Below are positions 39,028 through 49,065 of a DNA stretch of 64,000 nucleotides, piece by piece (positions within the stretch are counted from its first letter, which is position 1; each line of letters begins with the position of its first letter). Origin of the DNA: Tatumella morbirosei (lineage in GTDB: Bacteria; Pseudomonadota; Gammaproteobacteria; Enterobacterales; Enterobacteriaceae); contig NZ_JPKR02000004.1 of the NCBI RefSeq assembly GCF_000757425.2, positions 783,941 to 847,940 on the forward strand, given 5' to 3'. The notes beneath the pieces are model-generated. The model searched no databases. It saw nothing but the letters and a program-made list of their open reading frames with translations, and had not been told where the DNA came from. The position numbers and the translations under genes were made by a program.

Positions 39028-40452
39028 TCAGGGTTGCCAGACACCAACGCCGGATTCATTCTCTTTACGGGTACGGGCGATGACAGAGGCCGGTGATTCA
39101 GTGACTCGCAGTCCCATATCTTTTTCGGTCAGTACTACCACACCACGTAGTGAGTTCGGATAAACATCGACAATTTCGACATCAACAAACTTACCGATCA
39201 TCTCCGGAGTCCCTTCGAAGTTAACCACACGGTTATTTTCGGTACGTCCTGACAATTCCATCAGATTCTTACGGGAGGTACCTTCTACCAGCACACGCTG
39301 AACGGTTCCCAGCATCCGACGACTCCATGCCATGGCCTGTTGATTGATTCGTTCCTGCAATACCCACAGACGCTGTTTTTTCTCTTCTTCACTGACATCA
39401 TCAGGCAAATCCGCTGCCGGTGTTCCCGGACGGGCAGAATAAATAAAGCTGAAGCTCATATCGAAATTAACATCAGCGATCAGTTTCATTGTCTTTTCAA
39501 AATCTTCGCTGGTTTCACCCGGGAAACCGACAATAAAATCTGAGCTGATCTGAATATCCGGACGGGCCACCCGCAGTTTACGGATGATAGCCTTAAATTC
39601 CAGTGCGGTATGGGCGCGTTTCATCAGTGTCAGGATACGGTCGGCACCACTTTGTACCGGCAAATGCAGGAAACTGACAAGTTCCGGAGTATCACGATAG
39701 ACATCGATGATGTCATCGGTAAATTCAATCGGGTGGCTGGTGGTAAAGCGAATGCGGTCGATCCCATCAATAGCGGCCACCAGACGTAATAAGTCAGCAA
39801 AACTGCACTCTGAGCCGTCAAAGTTTTCACCACGATAGGCGTTAACGTTCTGGCCAAGCAGATTGACCTCACGTACGCCCTGTGCGGCCAGTTGGGCAAT
39901 TTCAAACAGAATATCATCGCTTGGACGGCTGACTTCTTCACCACGGGTGTAAGGCACCACGCAGAAAGTACAGTATTTATTACAGCCTTCCATAATCGAG
40001 ACGAAAGCCGTCGGGCCATCGGCCCGTGGTTCCGGTAAACGATCGAATTTTTCAATTTCAGGGAAACTGATATCGACTACCGGGCTGCGGTCACCCCGGA
40101 CGCTGTTAATCATTTCCGGCAGGCGGTGCAGAGTTTGCGGACCAAAAACAATGTCCACATAATGGGCGCGCTGACGAATATGGTCACCTTCCTGGGAAGC
40201 AACACAACCTCCGACCCCGATAATCAGGTCCGGATTCTTCTCTTTCAGTGTTCTCCAGCGTCCCAACTGGTGGAACACTTTCTCCTGGGCCTTTTCCCTG
40301 ATGGAACAGGTATTGAGCAACAATACATCGGCTTCTTCCGCATTTTCGGTCAGCGTAAAGCCATGGGTAGTGTTCAACAGGTCTGACATTTTAGATGAAT
40401 CATACTCATTCATCTGACAGCCCCAGGTCTTAATATGCAATTTTTTTGTCAT
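39028..40452 (-). CDS. miaB: tRNA-2-methylthio-N6-dimethylallyladenosine synthase MiaB
   Basis: 474 residues from ATG 40452 ([20 protein letters not shown]), equal to E. coli MiaB; an in-frame start 14 codons upstream is discounted. A radical-SAM methylthiotransferase of A37 in tRNAs reading UNN. The N-terminal cluster cysteines (C in [31 protein letters not shown]), the SAM cluster CNKYCTFC and a C-terminal TRAM domain are present. Divergent from ubiF. Confidence 0.97.
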   Translation of the reverse strand: MTKKLHIKTWGCQMNEYDSSKMSDLLNTTHGFTLTENAEEADVLLLNTCSIREKAQEKVFHQLGRWRTLKEKNPDLIIGVGGCVASQEGDHIRQRAHYVDIVFGPQTLHRLPEMINSVRGDRSPVVDISFPEIEKFDRLPEPRADGPTAFVSIMEGCNKYCTFCVVPYTRGEEVSRPSDDILFEIAQLAAQGVREVNLLGQNVNAYRGENFDGSECSFADLLRLVAAIDGIDRIRFTTSHPIEFTDDIIDVYRDTPELVSFLHLPVQSGADRILTLMKRAHTALEFKAIIRKLRVARPDIQISSDFIVGFPGETSEDFEKTMKLIADVNFDMSFSFIYSARPGTPAADLPDDVSEEEKKQRLWVLQERINQQAMAWSRRMLGTVQRVLVEGTSRKNLMELSGRTENNRVVNFEGTPEMIGKFVDVEIVDVYPNSLRGVVVLTEKDMGLRVTESPASVIARTRKENESGVGVWQP

Positions 40453-40623
40453 CAAACTGGCCATTAATTCAGTGCAAGGATGTGCAGGCGACACATTGTA
40501 ATGCTTTGCTGCTGTTGTGACCAGTGTAGCGGCTTTTCTGATTGTCAGAGAATTTTCCGGTACACTGTCCTGAGTAACGTTACCCGGTCATCAGCGGGTA
40601 TCTGTCTTGGGAAGGATAATAAC

Positions 40624-41796
40624 ATGCAGCAACAGCAGTTTGACGTGGTCATCACCGGTGCAGGCATGGTGGGTGCCGCACTGGCCTGCGGTCTGGCCAG
40701 ACATCACTTCAGAGTGGCGGTCATTGAGCATCAGCAGCCACGTCCTTTTGACTCCCGGCGCCCACCAGATGTGCGGATTTCAGCGATAGGTGCTGCGTCT
40801 GTCGCTCTGTTGAAAGAACTTGAAGTCTGGGAGTCTATTGCAGCGATGCGCTGTGCGCCTTATCGCCGTCTGGAAACCTGGGAGTGGCAAAACGCCCACG
40901 CAGTATTCGATGCAGATTCGCTCGGGTTACCCGAATTAGGCTATATGGTGGAGAACAGTGTCCTGCAATGGGCGCTGTGGGAAAAAATGAAGGAACAGGG
41001 CATCACAGTGATTTGTCCGGCAGCCATATCTTCTGCGCAATATCAGGGAGACTCCTGGCAACTGACCCTGGATAATCATCAGCAGTTAACCACCCGACTG
41101 TGGACCGGGGCTGACGGAGCCAATTCGCAGGTTCGGCGTCAGGGCGGGATTGGCGTCAGTGGCTGGGACTATTCACAATCCTGCATGCTGATTTCGGTGG
41201 AATGCGAAGACGCGCCGGGTGACAGCACCTGGCAGCAGTTCACCCCTCAGGGGCCACGGGCTTTCCTGCCACTGTATGGAAATTTTGCTTCTCTGGTATG
41301 GTACGACAGTGTGTCGCGCATTCGCCAGTTAGTGAAAATGACGCCGGAACAACTCACGGAAGAAGTTTCCCGTCATTTTCCATCACGACTGGGTAAAGTC
41401 AGGGTGCTGTCTGCAGGCGCATTTCCCTTGACCCGACGTCATGCCAGCCAGTATGTTCGCCCGGGACTGGCTCTGGTGGGTGATGCGGCTCATACCATAA
41501 ACCCTCTGGCGGGGCAGGGCGTTAACCTGGGTTACCGGGATGTTGATGCACTGATTGAGGTACTGGCCGACGCCAAACGTACTGGCAGTGAATGGTGGCA
41601 AATGTCGGTACTGAAACGCTACCAGCGCAAACGCTATAAAGATAATCTTCTGATGCAGAACGGGATGGATTTATTCTATCTGGCATTTAGTAACCAGAGC
41701 CATCCGTTGATGCTGGCAAGAAATCTGGGACTGATGGTTGCTCAGCGCGGAGGGTGGCTAAAGAAAAAGGCCCTCAGTTATGCTCTGGGATTATAA
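40624..41796 (+). CDS. ubiF: Ubiquinone biosynthesis flavin monooxygenase UbiF
   Basis: 390-residue FAD hydroxylase for the 2-octaprenyl-3-methyl-6-methoxy-1,4-benzoquinol step. FAD motifs: VVITGAGMVGAALACGLARH, WTGADGANSQVR and LVGDAAHTINPLAGQGVNLG. The start is ATG 40624, following GGAAGGATAATAAC; the upstream 48 codons of the open frame are leader. It neighbours the tRNA operon as in E. coli. Confidence 0.96.
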   Translation: MQQQQFDVVITGAGMVGAALACGLARHHFRVAVIEHQQPRPFDSRRPPDVRISAIGAASVALLKELEVWESIAAMRCAPYRRLETWEWQNAHAVFDADSLGLPELGYMVENSVLQWALWEKMKEQGITVICPAAISSAQYQGDSWQLTLDNHQQLTTRLWTGADGANSQVRRQGGIGVSGWDYSQSCMLISVECEDAPGDSTWQQFTPQGPRAFLPLYGNFASLVWYDSVSRIRQLVKMTPEQLTEEVSRHFPSRLGKVRVLSAGAFPLTRRHASQYVRPGLALVGDAAHTINPLAGQGVNLGYRDVDALIEVLADAKRTGSEWWQMSVLKRYQRKRYKDNLLMQNGMDLFYLAFSNQSHPLMLARNLGLMVAQRGGWLKKKALSYALGL

Positions 41797-41838
41797 TCAC
41801 GCGATGATACGGCAATATCAGCCCGCTCTGCGGAAACT

Positions 41839-41863
41839 AAAACGACCCTTGGGTCGTTTTTTT
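41839..41863 (+). terminator. ubiF terminator
   Basis: Stem AAAACGACCC / GGGTCGTTTT with a trailing T run, 43 bases after the ubiF stop. Confidence 0.9.
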
Positions 41864-41973
41864 ACGTCTTATGCAGGATGCATCAGGGGCTGACAGAGGC
41901 GCTTTGCTGGCAGTAATCAAGGTTTTTAGCCGGAAAGTTCAGGGAGCAGCGCGGAACGATGAAAGAAGAGGTT

Positions 41974-42003
41974 AAAAAGAAAAAAGCCCACCGAAGTGAG
42001 CTT
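41974..42003 (-). terminator. tRNA operon terminator
   Basis: On the minus strand AAGCTCAC, UUCG tetraloop, GTGGGCTT then TTTTTCTTTTT, seven bases after the last tRNA. Confidence 0.88.
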
Positions 42004-42009
42004 TCAAAA

Positions 42010-42084
42010 TGGCTGGGGTGCAGGGATTCGAACCCCGGAATGCTGGTATCAGAAACCAGTGCCTTACCGCTTGGCGACACCCCA
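42010..42084 (-). tRNA. glnX: tRNA-Gln (CUG anticodon)
   Basis: 75 nt including encoded CCA. Anticodon stem-loop CTGGT-TTCTGAT-ACCAG gives CUG, reading CAG. T-loop GTTCGAATC and the acceptor pair TGGGGTG/CACCCCA are intact. Last of seven tRNAs; the E. coli operon metT-leuW-glnU-glnW-metU-glnV-glnX has the same order. Confidence 0.97.
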
Positions 42085-42109
42085 TTTGGTGCTTTTTTAA
42101 TTATAAAAT

Positions 42110-42184
42110 TGGCTGGGGTGCAGGGATTCGAACCCCGGAATGCTGGTATCAGAAACCAGTGCCTTACCGCTTGGCGACACCCCA
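42110..42184 (-). tRNA. glnV: tRNA-Gln (CUG anticodon)
   Basis: 75 nt, apparently identical to the copy at 42010, separated by 25 AT-rich bases. Anticodon CUG; encoded CCA. Confidence 0.97.
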
Positions 42185-42192
42185 ATAGTGTC

Positions 42193-42269
42193 TGGTGGCT
42201 ACGACGGGATTTGAACCTGTGACCCCATCATTATGAGTGATGTGCTCTAACCAGCTGAGCTACGTAGCC
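42193..42269 (-). tRNA. metU: tRNA-Met (elongator, CAU anticodon)
   Basis: 77 nt with CCA. GGCTACGTAGCTCAGCTGG start, anticodon loop CTCATAA (CAU), elongator-type A-stem with G1-C72 pair. It differs from the copy at 42592 by few bases (D-stem and T-loop). Confidence 0.97.
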
Positions 42270-42288
42270 ATAATACAACTATTCAATG

Positions 42289-42363
42289 TGGCTGGGATAC
42301 CTGGATTCGAACCAGGGAATGCCGGTATCAAAAACCGGTGCCTTACCGCTTGGCGATATCCCA
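42289..42363 (-). tRNA. glnW: tRNA-Gln (UUG anticodon)
   Basis: 75 nt with CCA. Anticodon stem-loop CCGGT-TTTTGAT-ACCGG gives UUG, reading CAA. Confidence 0.97.
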
Positions 42364-42397
42364 TCTTCGATTTAGGGAACTCAAAGCACATCAAAAT

Positions 42398-42472
42398 TGG
42401 CTGGGATACCTGGATTCGAACCAGGGAATGCCGGTATCAAAAACCGGTGCCTTACCGCTTGGCGATATCCCA
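42398..42472 (-). tRNA. glnU: tRNA-Gln (UUG anticodon)
   Basis: 75 nt with CCA, apparently identical to the copy at 42289. Anticodon UUG. Confidence 0.97.
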
Positions 42473-42500
42473 CCTGCTAAACTCTGAAGATAACGTAAAA

Positions 42501-42585
42501 TGGTGCGGGAGGCGAGACTTGAACTCGCACACCTTGCGGCGCCAGAACCTAAATCTGGTGCGTCTACCAATTTCGCCACTCCCGC
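42501..42585 (-). tRNA. leuW: tRNA-Leu (UAG anticodon)
   Basis: 85 nt with CCA, class II with a long variable arm. Anticodon loop ATTTAGG gives UAG, reading CUA and CUG. Same length and position as E. coli leuW. Confidence 0.97.
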
Positions 42586-42591
42586 AAAAAC

Positions 42592-42668
42592 TGGTGGCTA
42601 CGACGGGATTCGAACCTGTGACCCCATCATTATGAGTGATGTGCTCTAACCAACTGAGCTACGTAGCC
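42592..42668 (-). tRNA. metT: tRNA-Met (elongator, CAU anticodon)
   Basis: 77 nt with CCA. Anticodon loop CTCATAA. First tRNA of the operon, 40 bases downstream of the -10 box. Confidence 0.97.
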
Positions 42669-42707
42669 ATGTTTTTATGCGTTACCTTCATCGGCGTTGC
42701 GGGGCGC

Positions 42708-42736
42708 ATTATGCGGAGTTGACCCATGATCGTCAA
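42708..42736 (-). promoter_or_regulatory. Promoter of the tRNA operon
   Basis: Minus strand TTGACG (-35), 17-base spacer, CATAAT (-10), then a GC-rich discriminator GCGCCCCGC. This is the classic stringent stable-RNA promoter layout and lies just upstream of metT. The rest of the 333-base gap up to asnB (42669-43001) holds only the asnB terminator. Confidence 0.8.
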
Positions 42737-42951
42737 CAAATTTTTTGACGTTTTTTGCCAGAATGGGTTTGTTTGACTGGTGAATAACCATTATGGCGAA
42801 TTGTTAATCGCTTTATGCGACAACTTTGCTCCGGGGCGGTTTATTGATGTCGACAATGCGTGACAGGAGTAAAAGGGATTCAATACGTTGCGGATGAAAG
42901 CCAGAGGGAAAACTGAACTAAAAGAGGCCAGTAAAAAGGATATAACACCTG

Positions 42952-42979
42952 AAAAAAAGGCCGCGATGAGCGCGGCCTT
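42952..42979 (-). terminator. asnB terminator
   Basis: Stem AAGGCCGCG / CGCGGCCTT with 5-nt loop followed by a run of T on the minus strand, 22 bases past the asnB stop. Confidence 0.9.
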
Positions 42980-43001
42980 AGAGTGAAATTGTTTACAGAG
43001 C

Positions 43002-44666
43002 TCAGTAAGCGGACTGGTGGACGCCTACCGCACGTCCTGAAGGATCGTCCATGGTTTTGAACGCTTCGTCCCATTCAATCGCTTTAGCGGAAGAACAAGC
43101 CACCGACGGGCCGCCCGGTACACATTCTGCGGCGCTGGCGACAGGGAACAATTCTTCAAAGATTTCACGGTACAGGAACGCTTCCTTTGAGGTTGGCGTA
43201 TTGTACGGGAAACGGAAGTGTGCCATCTCCAGTTGCTGGTCAGTGACCTGTTTTGCAGCGACTTCTTTCAGGGTATCAATCCAGCTGTAACCCACGCCGT
43301 CAGAGAATTGCTCTTTCTGGCGCCAGGCAACATTGTGGGGCAGATAAGAGGAAAAGCATTCGCGCAGGATGTGTTTTTCCATCTTGCCATTGCTGCCACA
43401 CATCTTATCTTCAGGGTTGATACGCATTGCCACATCCAGGAAGTTCTTATCCAGGAACGGGACTCGTGCTTCTACGCCCCAGGCAGACATCGCTTTGTTT
43501 GCTCTGGCACAATCGTACATGTGCAGTGCCGCCAGTTTGCGCACGTTTTCTTCATGAAACTCTTTAGCGTTTGGCGCTTTATGGAAATACAGATAACCGC
43601 CAAACACCTCATCAGCCCCTTCGCCCGACAGGACCATTTTGATACCCATCGCTTTGATCTTACGTGACATCAGATACATCGGGGTCGATGCCCGGATAGT
43701 CGTGACGTCATAAGTCTCAATGTGATAGATAACATCACGGATCGCATCCAGACCTTCCTGTTCGGTAAAGTGAATTTCATGGTGTACGGTACCCAGTGAA
43801 TCCGCGACTTCTTTAGCTGCTTTCAGGTCTGGTGCACCTTTCAGACCAACCGCAAATGAGTGCAACTGAGGCCACCAGGCATCACTTTTATCCTGATCTT
43901 CAATACGTTTAGCCGCAAAACGTTTGGTCACTGCGGAAATGATCGATGAATCCAGACCGCCTGACAGTAAAACACCATAAGGAACATCAGACATCAGGTG
44001 ACTTTTCACCGATTCTTCCAGGGCTTCTTTCAGTGCTGCTGCATCGGTTTTGTTATTCGCGACATTTTCATATTCCATCCAGTCACGCTGATAGTACTGG
44101 CGAATTTCCCCGTCGGTGCTGGACATATAGCTTCCCGGAGGGAATTCACTGATAGTACGACACACTGGGACCAGCGCTTTCATTTCAGAAGCAGCAAACA
44201 GGTTACCGTGCTCATCATAGCCAATGTACAGAGGAATAATGCCGATATGGTCACGGCCGATAAGCCAGCTGTTTTTCTCTTTGTCGTAGAGGATAAAAGC
44301 AAACATCCCCTGCAGATCATCAAGGAAATCAATGCCTTTTTCCTGGTACAGCGCCAGAATCACTTCACAGTCAGAATCGGTCTGGAACTGATAACGGTCG
44401 CCCAACTCTGCGCGTAATGCACGGTGGTTATAGATTTCACCGTTAACGGCCAGAACATGAGTTCCGGCAGCATTGTACAGTGGCTGCGCTCCGTTATTGA
44501 CGTCTACAATTGATAAGCGTTCATGTGCCAGAATCGCCTTATCATCGGCATAAATACCTGACCAGTCAGGGCCACGATGGCGCATCAGACGGGAAAGTTC
44601 CAGCGCTTTTTTACGCAATTCAACGGGATCAGTTTTCAGATCCAGAACCCCAAAAATCGAACACAT
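43002..44666 (-). CDS. asnB: Asparagine synthetase B (glutamine-hydrolysing)
   Basis: 554 residues, equal to E. coli AsnB. The N-terminal class II glutaminase begins MCSIFGVLD, so the nucleophile Cys2 is exposed after Met removal; RHRGPDWSG and VNGEIYNHRAL follow. The synthetase domain has the PP-loop LLSGGLDSSIISA. It makes asparagine from aspartate, ATP and glutamine. Monocistronic with its own terminator. Confidence 0.97.
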   Translation of the reverse strand: MCSIFGVLDLKTDPVELRKKALELSRLMRHRGPDWSGIYADDKAILAHERLSIVDVNNGAQPLYNAAGTHVLAVNGEIYNHRALRAELGDRYQFQTDSDCEVILALYQEKGIDFLDDLQGMFAFILYDKEKNSWLIGRDHIGIIPLYIGYDEHGNLFAASEMKALVPVCRTISEFPPGSYMSSTDGEIRQYYQRDWMEYENVANNKTDAAALKEALEESVKSHLMSDVPYGVLLSGGLDSSIISAVTKRFAAKRIEDQDKSDAWWPQLHSFAVGLKGAPDLKAAKEVADSLGTVHHEIHFTEQEGLDAIRDVIYHIETYDVTTIRASTPMYLMSRKIKAMGIKMVLSGEGADEVFGGYLYFHKAPNAKEFHEENVRKLAALHMYDCARANKAMSAWGVEARVPFLDKNFLDVAMRINPEDKMCGSNGKMEKHILRECFSSYLPHNVAWRQKEQFSDGVGYSWIDTLKEVAAKQVTDQQLEMAHFRFPYNTPTSKEAFLYREIFEELFPVASAAECVPGGPSVACSSAKAIEWDEAFKTMDDPSGRAVGVHQSAY

Positions 44667-45025
44667 AATCTACTCCTGAGTTCACATACGGTAATATTGT
44701 TGATACAAAAATCGTGATTTATAGCCGCCTGTCCGGGCGCGATGTATAAGAAAATGCGCTATTTCACCTAACCATTGCAAGATATTTAGCCCGGGAATTG
44801 AAAATAATCGCAGCCCAGCAATAAATTTTGATTTTCATTCATTTTTTTGGCTGATTTTTTGGATGAAATTTAATAAAAACCCCTGTGTGATTGTTTTTTA
44901 ATCTACAGGGTATCAGGCAGCAGAAGAGCAAACCGGTGAATACAAGACTGGTTTAGGTCTGACAAACCGGTGCCACAATCGCTGACTGCGATTGGCGGGC
45001 CACCGGTTATCAGTAAAAGTTATGA
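44667..45025. other. Intergenic region: asnB promoter side and nagD terminator
   Basis: 359 bases. AT-rich around 44820-44910. At 44965-45008 a nested inverted repeat (AACCGGTG / CACCGGTT outside, CAATCGC / GCGATTG inside) lies 18 bases after nagD and probably terminates nagBACD, although the T tract is weak. CCCTGT/ACAGGG (44880-44911) could form another stem. No gene is visible. Confidence 0.5.
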
Positions 45026-45778
45026 TCAGAAAAGATCAATATCGGCAACTGACGGGAAAATCCAGTCCGGGCGGAACGGCATATCGTTGACATCTGCCGC
45101 CTGAGAAACACCCGATAACACCAGAATAGTTTTGAGTCCGGCCTGGAATCCGGCCAGAATATCGGTACGCAGATTATCGCCAATAATGACAGTGTCTTCT
45201 GAGTGAGCATGCATTTTATTCAGTGCAGCCCGCATAATATATGGGCTCGGTTTGCCCACCACAAAGGGACTACGTCCGGAAATTCGTTCAATACCTGCAC
45301 ACAATGCACCGCAGGCTGGCACATATCCCCGGCCATGAGAATCGGGATTAGTGGCAATAAACCGGGCACCACCGGCAATAAAAAATGCTGCTTTGTGCAT
45401 CATTTCCCAGTTGAAAGAGCGCGTTTCACCGACGATCACAAAATCGGGATTGATATCGGTAATGGTAAAACCGGCTTTATACAGTTCATGGATCAGCGCG
45501 CCTTCGCCAATCACATAGGCTTTTTTCCCTTGTTGCCGTTGCATAAAATCGGCAGTCGCCATGGCAGAAGTATAAAATACTGACTCTGGCAGGTTTATTC
45601 CGGCTGAGGCGAAACGATTCGCCAGGTCCTGTTCTGTCTGGGAAGGGTAGTTGGTAAGTACCACCAACGGAATCTCTTTCTCCAGTAATCCATGTAAAAA
45701 CTCTTTTGCGCCTTTGACGGCGGTGTTGTCATGCATTAACACACCATCAATATCGCAAATCACATTTTTAAGCGTCAT
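45026..45778 (-). CDS. nagD: HAD-family nucleotide phosphatase NagD
   Basis: 250 residues, equal to E. coli NagD. HAD motifs: CDIDGVLMHDN (nucleophile Asp), VVLTNYPSQT, and VIIGDNLRTDILAGFQAGL. It dephosphorylates UMP, GMP and similar substrates; its place in the nag operon is conserved but its link to amino-sugar use is unclear. Confidence 0.96.
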   Translation of the reverse strand: MTLKNVICDIDGVLMHDNTAVKGAKEFLHGLLEKEIPLVVLTNYPSQTEQDLANRFASAGINLPESVFYTSAMATADFMQRQQGKKAYVIGEGALIHELYKAGFTITDINPDFVIVGETRSFNWEMMHKAAFFIAGGARFIATNPDSHGRGYVPACGALCAGIERISGRSPFVVGKPSPYIMRAALNKMHAHSEDTVIIGDNLRTDILAGFQAGLKTILVLSGVSQAADVNDMPFRPDWIFPSVADIDLF

Positions 45779-45816
45779 CAGTTGTCGTCCGGAAGTAGCA
45801 GTACAAAGTTGAGAGA

Positions 45817-47037
45817 TTATTCTTCGAGTAAATGCTGGAGCAGTACACCATTAAGCATTGCTCGCTTAGCCAGGGCAAAAGCACCGATGGCGGAGCGGTT
45901 ATCCAGTTGCGAACGGACGACCGGCAGATTCTGACGAAAATCGCACAGTGCCTGGGTATCAATACAACGCTGGATTACCGGGAACAGGATGGCTTCAGCC
46001 TCGGTTAATTCACCGGCCAGTACAACTTTTTGAGGATTAAACATGTTAATGGCAATGGCTAACGCCTTGCCAAGATGAGTGCCGACTTCTTTAATTAATC
46101 CCTGAGCCAGGGGATCCCCCTGGTTTGCTGCCTGACAGATATCTGAGATGGTCATCGTCGACTCGTTCAGTTTGCCGGGATATCCCTGTGCGACCAGCGT
46201 TTTCGCTTTCTGCAGGATAGCATTATTCGATGCGATAGTTTCCAGACAGCCAAAATTGCCGCAGTAGCAGCGTTCCCCCAGTGGATCGACCTGAATATGC
46301 CCGATTTCACCAACATTTCCGTTAGTGCCCAGGAAAATATTACCATTGACGATGATTCCGGCACCGGTTCCACGATGAATCCGAACCAACAGTGAGTCAG
46401 CACAATCCCGGGTAGCACCAAAATAGTGTTCGGCAAGTGCCAGGCTTCGGATATCGTGGCCGACAAAACTGGCGGTATTAAAGCGGGCGGTAAGATTGTC
46501 GACCAGAGGCCAGTGGGTTTTACCAATATGCGGCATGAAACGTACAATGCCCTGAACCGGGTCGACCAGGCCTGGCAGAATAACCGAAATAGCGATCAGT
46601 TCATCCAGCAGAGGCCGTTGCTGAGCAATAAATGCCTCAATAGCGCTAAACAATGCCTGTTCAACCGCCTGTTGATCGGTCTGATCAATGGGGTAGTGCT
46701 GTTCAGTCAGCAACTGACCGCCAAGATCAAACAGGGCCAGTGTGGCATCCTGGCGCCCCAGTCGTACCGCAATGGTATGAAAACCGCGACTTTCAGTGAT
46801 AATGGAAATGGCCCTGCGTCCACCGGTGGAAGCTTGCTGATCAACTTCTTTAATCAGACCACGCTCAATCAGCTGACGGGTTATTTTAGTGACACTGGCG
46901 GGAGCAAGCTGGCTTATCTCTGCAATCTGGATACGGGATATGGGTCCCTCCTGATCAATCAGCCGATACACTGCTGCGCTGTTTAACTGCTTTACAAGAT
47001 CAATATTGCCAATTTGCGTCTGTCTGCCAGTGCCCAT
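45817..47037 (-). CDS. nagC: N-acetylglucosamine repressor NagC (ROK family)
   Basis: 406 residues, equal to E. coli NagC. An N-terminal winged helix (ISRIQIAEISQLAPASVTKI) binds operators; the ROK domain holds the inducer GlcNAc-6-P, with the zinc motif CYCGNFGCLE. It represses nagBACD and nagE. It follows nagA by seven bases, so it is autoregulated as part of the operon. A candidate operator is seen at 49264-49284. Confidence 0.97.
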   Translation of the reverse strand: MGTGRQTQIGNIDLVKQLNSAAVYRLIDQEGPISRIQIAEISQLAPASVTKITRQLIERGLIKEVDQQASTGGRRAISIITESRGFHTIAVRLGRQDATLALFDLGGQLLTEQHYPIDQTDQQAVEQALFSAIEAFIAQQRPLLDELIAISVILPGLVDPVQGIVRFMPHIGKTHWPLVDNLTARFNTASFVGHDIRSLALAEHYFGATRDCADSLLVRIHRGTGAGIIVNGNIFLGTNGNVGEIGHIQVDPLGERCYCGNFGCLETIASNNAILQKAKTLVAQGYPGKLNESTMTISDICQAANQGDPLAQGLIKEVGTHLGKALAIAINMFNPQKVVLAGELTEAEAILFPVIQRCIDTQALCDFRQNLPVVRSQLDNRSAIGAFALAKRAMLNGVLLQHLLEE

Positions 47038-47044
47038 TAAATAC

Positions 47045-48193
47045 TTACCCGCTGAAAACCTCGTTACCGTTAACGATGGTTTTTAATATTTTAAACTCAC
47101 GTGAAAATACAGTCAGGTTAGCCACTTTATCTTGCTGAATGGTTCCCAGCTGTTTTTCTACACCCATGGCGCGGGCAGGATACAGGGTTGCCATTCTCAG
47201 TGTCTCTTCCAGAGAGATACCGAGATGTTCAACGCTGTTACGTACTGCCTCAATCATGGTCAGAGAAGAACCACTCAGCGTACCGTTTTCATCCACACAC
47301 AAGCCGTCACGATAGTATATTGTTTTACCGGCAAAAATGAACTGTTCTATGTCAGCACCTGCCGGAGCGGTCGCATCTGTGACGAGGATCAACTTATCGC
47401 GTTTCAAATGTTTAGCATTTCGAATATTTGCATAGTGGACATGCAGGCCGTCAGCAATCACTCCACAATAGACCTGTGGGGCATCAAATATAGCCCCTGC
47501 CAGTCCGGGTTCACGCCCGGAGGCTGCGCTCATCGCGTTATACAGATGGGTAGCGCTGGTAATTCCGGCATCGAATCCGGCCATCGCTTCGGCGTAGGTT
47601 GCATTAGAATGTCCGGCTGAGACCACGATACCCGAATCGCATAGTGCACCAATATCCTGAGCGCTGACATTTTCGGGGGCCAGCGTAATCTGGCAAACGG
47701 CATCGGCGTTATCACAGAGAAATTGCAATAGCTCAGGTGAACAGGGACGAATCAGATCCGGATTATGAGTCCCTTTTTTGGCTTTGTTCAACCAAGGGCC
47801 TTCTATGTGCAACCCCAGAGCCTGATGCTTATGCTTTGCCAGCCATTGCTGCATAGTAGCGACTGCTTTATGGATCATTTCGTCCGTGCTGGTGATAAGC
47901 GTTGGCAGAAAACTGGTACAGCCGGACTTCTCGTTAGCACGCTGCATGATCTCCAGTGTTTCGATGCTCAGCGCTGACAGATCATCATTGAACTGTACGC
48001 CTCCACAACCGTTCAGTTGCAGATCAATAAAGCCGGGAGAAATAATGGCCCCGGCGACATCACAGCGACGGGTATTTTCCGGTAACTTGCTGACGGGGCA
48101 AAGCCGTTCAATCAGTCCGTTATTGATCACTACCGCATGATCATCAAGCACCTGGTATCCGGTATAAATACGGCCATTAACTAAAGCGTACAT
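47045..48193 (-). CDS. nagA: N-acetylglucosamine-6-phosphate deacetylase
   Basis: 382 residues from ATG 48193 ([20 protein letters not shown]), equal to E. coli NagA, with GGAGAAATCG upstream; a start eight codons earlier is discounted. Amidohydrolase fold with [44 protein letters not shown] and [10 protein letters not shown] (catalytic Asp). It yields GlcN-6-P for NagB. Confidence 0.97.
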   Translation of the reverse strand: MYALVNGRIYTGYQVLDDHAVVINNGLIERLCPVSKLPENTRRCDVAGAIISPGFIDLQLNGCGGVQFNDDLSALSIETLEIMQRANEKSGCTSFLPTLITSTDEMIHKAVATMQQWLAKHKHQALGLHIEGPWLNKAKKGTHNPDLIRPCSPELLQFLCDNADAVCQITLAPENVSAQDIGALCDSGIVVSAGHSNATYAEAMAGFDAGITSATHLYNAMSAASGREPGLAGAIFDAPQVYCGVIADGLHVHYANIRNAKHLKRDKLILVTDATAPAGADIEQFIFAGKTIYYRDGLCVDENGTLSGSSLTMIEAVRNSVEHLGISLEETLRMATLYPARAMGVEKQLGTIQQDKVANLTVFSREFKILKTIVNGNEVFSG

Positions 48194-48207
48194 TCGATTT
48201 CTCCACG

Positions 48208-48249
48208 AGATAACCAATACCTGTTTTCACCGGCAGGTATTAGTTATCT
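48208..48249. repeat. Intercistronic hairpin between nagB and nagA
   Basis: AGATAAC-C-AATACCTG pairs with CAGGTATT-A-GTTATCT (one internal mismatch). A large stem in the 71-base nagB-nagA gap can stabilise the nagB message or attenuate downstream genes; such differential expression is known for the E. coli nag operon. Confidence 0.55.
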
Positions 48250-48264
48250 GCATTACTTACTGAG

Positions 48265-49065
48265 TTAAATATCTTTAATATTATCGGCTTCCATCTCACG
48301 GAAGTACTTCACTGTTTTGACTTTGAGTTCCTGGGTGGCAGGTTCATCGCAGACGATAATCGATTTCGCATGAAGTTGCAGACAACTTATGGTCCACATG
48401 TGGTTAACATTGCCTTCGACGGCAGCCTGCAGAGCCTGAGCTTTTACCTGACCATTGACCAGAATCATCACTTCTTCGGCTTCGAGCAGGGTACCGACGC
48501 CGACAGTCAGAGCATGTTTAGGCACCAGGCTGACATCTCCCCCAAAGAAGCGGGAATTTGCCACCCGGGTTTCATGGGTCAGTGTTTTAATTCGTGTTCT
48601 CGACGCCAGAGAGGAAGCCGGTTCATTAAAAGCAATGTGCCCGTCGTTACCCACGCCCCCCATAAACAGATGAATTTTGCCGTACTGGCGAATTTTATCT
48701 TCATAACGACGGCACTCTGCATCGACGTCTGCCGCGGTGCCATCCAGTAAATTAATGTTTTCAGCGGGAATATCAATATGATTAAAAAAATTCTGGTACA
48801 TAAAGGTATGATAGCTTTCCGGATGGTCGACCGGTAACCCGACATATTCGTCCATATTAAAGGTGACAACATGTTTGAAACTGACCTCACCATTTTGGTG
48901 CATTTCGATCAGGAATTTGTACGTTTGCTGAGGTGTGCTGCCGGTCGGAAGACCGAGAACGAAAGGACGGTCAGCCGTTGGGCGAAAAGCGTTAATACGT
49001 TGCGTGATATGTCTGGCTGCCCAGCGTGCAACACTGGCAGAGCTTTCCAGCGGAATAAGTCTCAT
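48265..49065 (-). CDS. nagB: Glucosamine-6-phosphate deaminase
   Basis: 266 residues, equal to E. coli Nag[41 protein letters not shown] (phosphate loop), [11 protein letters not shown] (catalytic Asp72 region) and [17 protein letters not shown] (His143, Glu148 region) are intact. It converts GlcN-6-P to Fru-6-P and ammonia. First gene of nagBACD, divergent from nagE. Confidence 0.97.
   Translation of the reverse strand: MRLIPLESSASVARWAARHITQRINAFRPTADRPFVLGLPTGSTPQQTYKFLIEMHQNGEVSFKHVVTFNMDEYVGLPVDHPESYHTFMYQNFFNHIDIPAENINLLDGTAADVDAECRRYEDKIRQYGKIHLFMGGVGNDGHIAFNEPASSLASRTRIKTLTHETRVANSRFFGGDVSLVPKHALTVGVGTLLEAEEVMILVNGQVKAQALQAAVEGNVNHMWTISCLQLHAKSIIVCDEPATQELKVKTVKYFREMEADNIKDI

Noticed and set aside
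42010-42472. Repeated near-identical blocks suggesting a repeat array or CRISPR
   Set aside because: The blocks are duplicated tRNA-Gln and tRNA-Met genes with full cloverleaf features and CCA ends.
41959-42635. Open frames (87-132 codons) across the tRNA cluster
   Set aside because: They run antisense through tRNA genes and repeat the same GFEPGNAGI-like peptide from each copy; a known false-ORF pattern.
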